64,000 nucleotides of DNA from Ciona savignyi. Taxonomy: Eukaryota; Chordata; Ascidiacea; Phlebobranchia; Cionidae. The stretch's first letter is position 1. Each line of letters starts with the position of its first letter. This document shows, piece after piece, positions 59,856 to 64,000 of this stretch. The position numbers and the translations under genes were made by a program. The stretch is from assembly GCA_000149265.1 (NCBI GenBank), contig CH002488.1, positions 544,819-608,818 of the forward strand, read 5' to 3'. The notes under the pieces were generated by a model that had not been told where the DNA came from, ran no database searches, and worked only from the letters and a program-made list of their open reading frames with translations.

Positions 59856-62800
59856 ATGTTTAAAGTTATTGCGGGTTGCTATGAGCAATTACTGATGGGT
59901 TATGTAGTGAAAGTTAACAAAAATGAGGACGAAAAAATATCTTTAACTTATAAATCGAGTTTCACCGACCATGCACAAGTTGGATGCATCAAATGCTTAT
60001 CGACAGGTCAAGCTTACATCGCTTCTGGTTCCACAGATGAAACAATTTGTTTATATGATCTGGAAATTGACAAAGAACTGGGTTGTTTACAAGTAAGTAT
60101 GGCCTTATTTCGCCAAATCTTATTGAAACGTGTTACTATTCGCCTGGAAATTGTGTTTTAAGTGACAGTCTTACCAAAACCTATTACACTTTAATTGGAG
60201 TTTAAGAGTACCAGTATTGGGATTTATTTTAGTTTATACACTGGTCTAACCTAGTTTCTTGATTATCAGCTGTATGTACTCTGCAGGGCCACAGCGGACC
60301 AGTGAATCAAATCATCTTCCCTGATAAGCAACGCCTTATAAGTTGCAGTGATGATGGGACGATATCAATATGGGAAGCAAAGCCTTGTGGAAATATGCTC
60401 AAGTCATTAAAAGGTGGGGGATAGCAACAAACACAACAGCTAATCTAAAAATTATGGCATATACACAAAATATAAATGCAAAAAATACAAACAAACCTCA
60501 AAAAGTACTGGTAAGAATCATAAGTATAAAATCATAACTGCAAGTGGAATATTTGGCTGTTTTCGATCAAGATCTTAAAAACTGCTGTTTTCCAAACTGC
60601 AACAACACAAGACGGAGGCTGGTTTTTATCTCTTAACCTTGTAACTGACGGTGTAATGCACCACAGGTCACAAAGGCCCGGTGACCTCGTTCGCAGTCCA
60701 TCCATCCGGCAAGCTTGGGATGTCGGTATCCCCAAAGGATGGAACACTTCGTACGTGGAATTTACTAACAGGTCGCTCTGTGTATGTAAAAAATATGAAG
60801 AAGGAATCTAAAATTGAGTTTATAAGGTTGGTGGATGTGTATGAATTTCTATCAACATGTTGAATACCAGTGAACCATGATAATTAAATCTAAATTTAAA
60901 CGATTTGGCCATGTTTTAAAGCACCCTGTGGTTTTTACCCCAAAAGATGAGTTTCTTTTTATTAATTTGCTTAAATTCCTCCCTTCCCTAACAATCCTGC
61001 ATCCCAGATGGTCCCATGACGGCAAATATTACATTTCCGCTTCACCAAATGTCTGGAGTATTTTTGAACTTGAAAAGGCCGAGTGCATATTGGAATCAAA
61101 GTTTGATAAGCCGGTTCTTACAATCGAATTTTTGCCACTTGCACAAGAAAAGAACTGCATTGTGGCTGGTGACAATGATGGAAATGTATCTTTCTATGAA
61201 GTTCCATCTGGGAGGAAAATGTTCAAGTATAAGGTATGAGGTGTTTATTTTTTTAATGCTAGTAACAGTTAACTGTTTCTCAACTATTGCACTGTCAGTT
61301 TGAAATTATGGTCTACTGAAATGTAAAGAACTTGTGACAAAAAGTAATGTAAAATTCCAGAGTCTGGAAAATTTTCCTTAATAAACTGTACTAGGTGCTT
61401 TTTAGATTATGCAATCCTATTCTTAGCTGTTGTAAAGTTTTATTTTATTTCTATGTGGTTGATTTAAATTCTTTGGATTTTTGGACGCTCGCCGATTTTC
61501 CGTTTTTGCCTTGTTTTGTTTATTTGATATCCTGATTTACTTTATTTATGGTTGTACCTTTTTGCCTTAAGTGAGTTGCATGGTGGCGGTCGAAGTGATA
61601 GACCGAGCAACAGAGAAACAAATTATGCTGAAACACTACACTGTCAACAGAACAAATAATTGAAATTAATTATCACAGGCACATGAAAACAGAGTAAAGT
61701 GTATCCAGCCGATGATTGTTCCACATGACATATGCCCAACTGACGTGGTGTGGCTTATTACTGTCTCTTCAGATGAAAAAATCAAAATCTGGGACATATC
61801 CCAGCTTGAGAAGAATACAGAACCAGGTAAAACACAGATTTTAGGTGATAATGGCATTCTGTCAAGACAATTTACGAATAATTTAGAAGAATTTCAACTT
61901 CTCTAAATTTTTTAGTTTTAATTCCTTTGTTGGTGTTTTAAGTATATGCCATGCCTATTCAATGTCATTGGTTAGAGAATTTGTAATTTTTGCTTATTTG
62001 TTAATGTCATTAGTGAAAAAGGAAATATCACCAAAACTGCTTTTGGCTACTCAAGTGGCAATCAACAAAATTATTTACTTTTTTGAGGTGTTGCCCCAAA
62101 ATGTCAATTATCCATTTTCAAATAATAATTTGGCCCATTGGTTGTATGTACTGGTAGCACGTTGAACTAACCGAAAGGTGGTGGAATCAAAACTCAAATA
62201 GGATTTTCATGCCTTGCCGAAGATATTACAGTACGGTATGTGATCAAGAGTCGAGACTATACTATTGTTTTGGTTTAACCCATTAATCCACTGAATTAAG
62301 GCAACATTCTTCAAATGCTTTGCCCTGCCCAAGGAAATTAGCCACAGGCTGGATTTGATCCAGTATCATAAGATCATGCACAAGGTAATCTGGTGATCCA
62401 TGTGCTCTAACATACTTAACTGTTTCACCAACATCTACCCATGACCCGCGGTTGATAAGTTGTTTCCTTGCAAGCAACTTTAGTGTTTAATATCTCTCCT
62501 GCAATTATGGATTTCATTTTTCAGTGCAAATGCAAAACTGTGATTCTTTTATTGTATTTACTAGAATGCCTTCTCACAATTGCTACTGGGTCGAGATTGA
62601 CATGTGTAACCATGTGGCCTAAAACTGAACCAAAATCTCAAGTGAATGAAGATTTACCAATAAAAGAAGCTGTGTCAGAAGGTGAGTTTAGTATTTTATA
62701 TGTCAGTAAGTAAGAGATGCCAATTAAAAAGTATAAATAATCCGCCAGAGCATTAGCTTGGAACATTTATTTATTTTCTTTTTTTTAGGAAACCCAATTA

Positions 62801-62877
62801 AACATAAAAGAAAACGAAAAAGAAAACCAAGAAGCAAAGAAGCTGATCAAATAAAGAAACCAGTTGTCGCAACGTAA
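59856..62877 (+). CDS. PAK1IP1: PAK1-interacting protein 1 / MAK11, WD40 ribosome-biogenesis factor
   Basis: WD40 propeller, orthologue of human PAK1IP1 and yeast Mak11, required for 60S maturation in the nucleolus. Exons: 59856-60092, 60287-60413, 60667-60826, 61008-61233, 61679-61826, 62565-62681 and 62789-62877. All phases match and give 367 aa (human 392). Matching blocks are the start VIAGCYEQLLMGY, ASGSTDETICLYDL, LISCSDDGTISIWEAK, KGHKGPVTSFAVHPSGKLGM, GTLRTWNLLTGRS, IRWSHDGKYYI, CIVAGDNDGNVSFYE, ITVSSDEKIKIWDI and SRLTCVTMW. A Lys/Arg-rich tail (HKRKRKRKPRSK) fits nucleolar targeting. Acceptors of exons 6 and 7 were chosen to keep phase and similarity. Confidence 0.95.
62270..62345 (-). 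mobile_element. Fragment of family 1 SINE in PAK1IP1 intron 5
   Basis: TTTAACCCATTAATCCACTG, AATTAAGGCAAC and TGCCCAAGGAAATTAGCCAC correspond to the middle of the SINE in reverse orientation. Head and tail are not recognisable. Confidence 0.5.
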
Positions 62878-62883
62878 CAGTTT

Positions 62884-62889
62884 AATAAA
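62884..62889 (+). terminator. Polyadenylation signal of PAK1IP1
   Basis: AATAAA 7 nt after the stop codon; the next matching signals are much further on. Confidence 0.6.
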
Positions 62890-63366
62890 TATTATTTTCA
62901 AACAAATGATACTTGAATTGTGGTGTTGGCAAGTGTGAATTCATTACAAACAAACTCTTTTATATAAGAGTAGAATTCTGGTTTCAGGGCAAGAATCTGT
63001 GATTTTATGGAGTTTAAGCCAATGTACAGTTATTTGTTAAATATTCAATTTATTTTGTGCACCTTTTTAAAAGCAAGTTCAGCCATTACCAAATAATAAA
63101 AAAATCACCAATTTCTAATCAACTAGTGACAAAGCATGTGAAGTATAAAAAAAACAAAATTACGCAATTACCCTGGTAAGGGTTTAACCTTGTGTACACA
63201 GTTTTGGTTCCAGTGCAATTACAATGTGTAAATTTTTTTCTGAGAAATAACAATTATTTACGCTGTGAAGAAAAAAACAATTTTCAGTCAACAGTTTCAT
63301 AAGGTATATGAAAGGCAGTACAACTAGCTGATGCTGTACCCTGCTTTAGATTGTCAAGTTATTTTA

Positions 63367-63480
63367 TATGGTTGTGTGGTCGAATGGTTAACACGAGCAA
63401 TACATATGCAAATTCTATACATAAATGGTCTTAGTGAGGAGGCCACCAAGGGGTTCGAAATCTCGTACAGTAAAACAAAA
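63367..63480 (+). mobile_element. tRNA-derived SINE (family 2)
   Basis: GTTGTGTGGTCGAATGGTTA, ACACGAGCAATACATATGC, a spacer, then AGGAGGCCACCAAGGGGTTC leading into GAAATCTCGTACAGTAAAAC. Same order (box A-like, spacer, box B-like, A-rich end) as the 29.7 kb copy. Confidence 0.65.
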
Positions 63481-64000
63481 GTTGACATTAAGAAAAAGAG
63501 AAAAGTAAAGTTTTGATCTTAATTTGCACTTCATGGGTTTGGTGGGATCTAAAACTATATGACAGATATGGATAATCAATTAATATCAGGTTGTATTGGC
63601 AAGATATGTTGGGTTGGTTATCAAAGGCTGCATGGTTTATTTGTTTCAAAGGAATCTTTATGGTTGTGTGGTTTCTAATATATATGTTTAGTGACATTGA
63701 GTTTTTGTAATGTTTTTTACAGAAATTTCAAATTAAGCAAAGCACTCTTATCAGCATATAGGTTAAAGTGTAACATATACCTGTTAAGTTATGCAACTAA
63801 TAATTACATGCAATAAAATTTAACAACTGGTCAACTCTACTAGAATAAAAATAAATAACCCAAATTACTTAATTTCATTACGGCTTATAAACAGAGGGGG
63901 TTTAAAAAGGCAAGTGTAAATTGGAAGTAGGTAAAATGATAGCTATTGTGTATAATGAGTGTGATTGATGCAATAGAGAATTATTTAAACAGCATTTCCC

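Larger units (their letters stand above)
62878..64000. other. Right-end non-coding region
   Basis: About 1.1 kb after PAK1IP1. It contains one family 2 SINE and AT-rich sequence; no exon was recognised up to the window edge. Confidence 0.45.

Overview
The window looks like nuclear DNA of a tunicate, most likely a Ciona species. It is AT-rich, with compact genes split by short GT-AG introns. It carries many copies of a tRNA-derived SINE ending in (TATCC)n, several MITEs, and several vertebrate-type genes placed very close together. The species is inferred; no phylogenetic test was possible. I rebuilt exons by joining in-frame ORF pieces at splice sites with matching phase and comparing the products with remembered family sequences.

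Layout. 1-3019 (-): 5' two thirds of a carotenoid oxygenase gene (BCO/RPE65 family) that leaves the window at its left edge. 4952-10429 (-): TMEM143, mitochondrial-type DUF3754 membrane protein. 10759-14087 (-): HSPA5/BiP, nine exons, ER signal peptide, KDEL end, and a promoter with TATA box and two ERSE-like boxes. 16188-18719 (+): NMRAL1-like NmrA protein, first exon not found. 18976-20860 (-): Nanos, with both CCHC zinc fingers, facing NMRAL1 tail to tail. 22762-29960 (+): ODAD3/CCDC151, outer dynein arm docking coiled coil, 13 exons. 30906-40036 (-): a synaptotagmin with partly degenerate Ca2+ sites. 40.0-50.5 kb: about 10 kb with no gene I can support, rich in SINE and MITE debris. 50509-51753 (-): ARPC5. 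51973-52956 (-): SGF29, single exon. 54052-55094 (+): RPL35. 56836-59323 (-): DOLPP1. 59856-62877 (+): PAK1IP1/MAK11, head to head with DOLPP1. 62878-64000: no gene.

The genes do not form one pathway. They are housekeeping genes (ribosome, ER folding, dolichol cycle, actin, SAGA, ribosome biogenesis) mixed with cilium, germline and secretion genes. Two same-strand pairs (HSPA5-TMEM143 and SGF29-ARPC5) are close enough, with acceptor-like sites before the downstream ATG, to be candidate tunicate operons resolved by spliced-leader trans-splicing.

I see no CRISPR, rRNA or true tRNA genes, and no evidence of a wholly new biological system. The most interesting local observation is a tRNA-derived SINE inserted exactly at the last 3' splice site of ODAD3. 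Its target-site duplication has made two copies of the acceptor, predicting two alternative C-termini.
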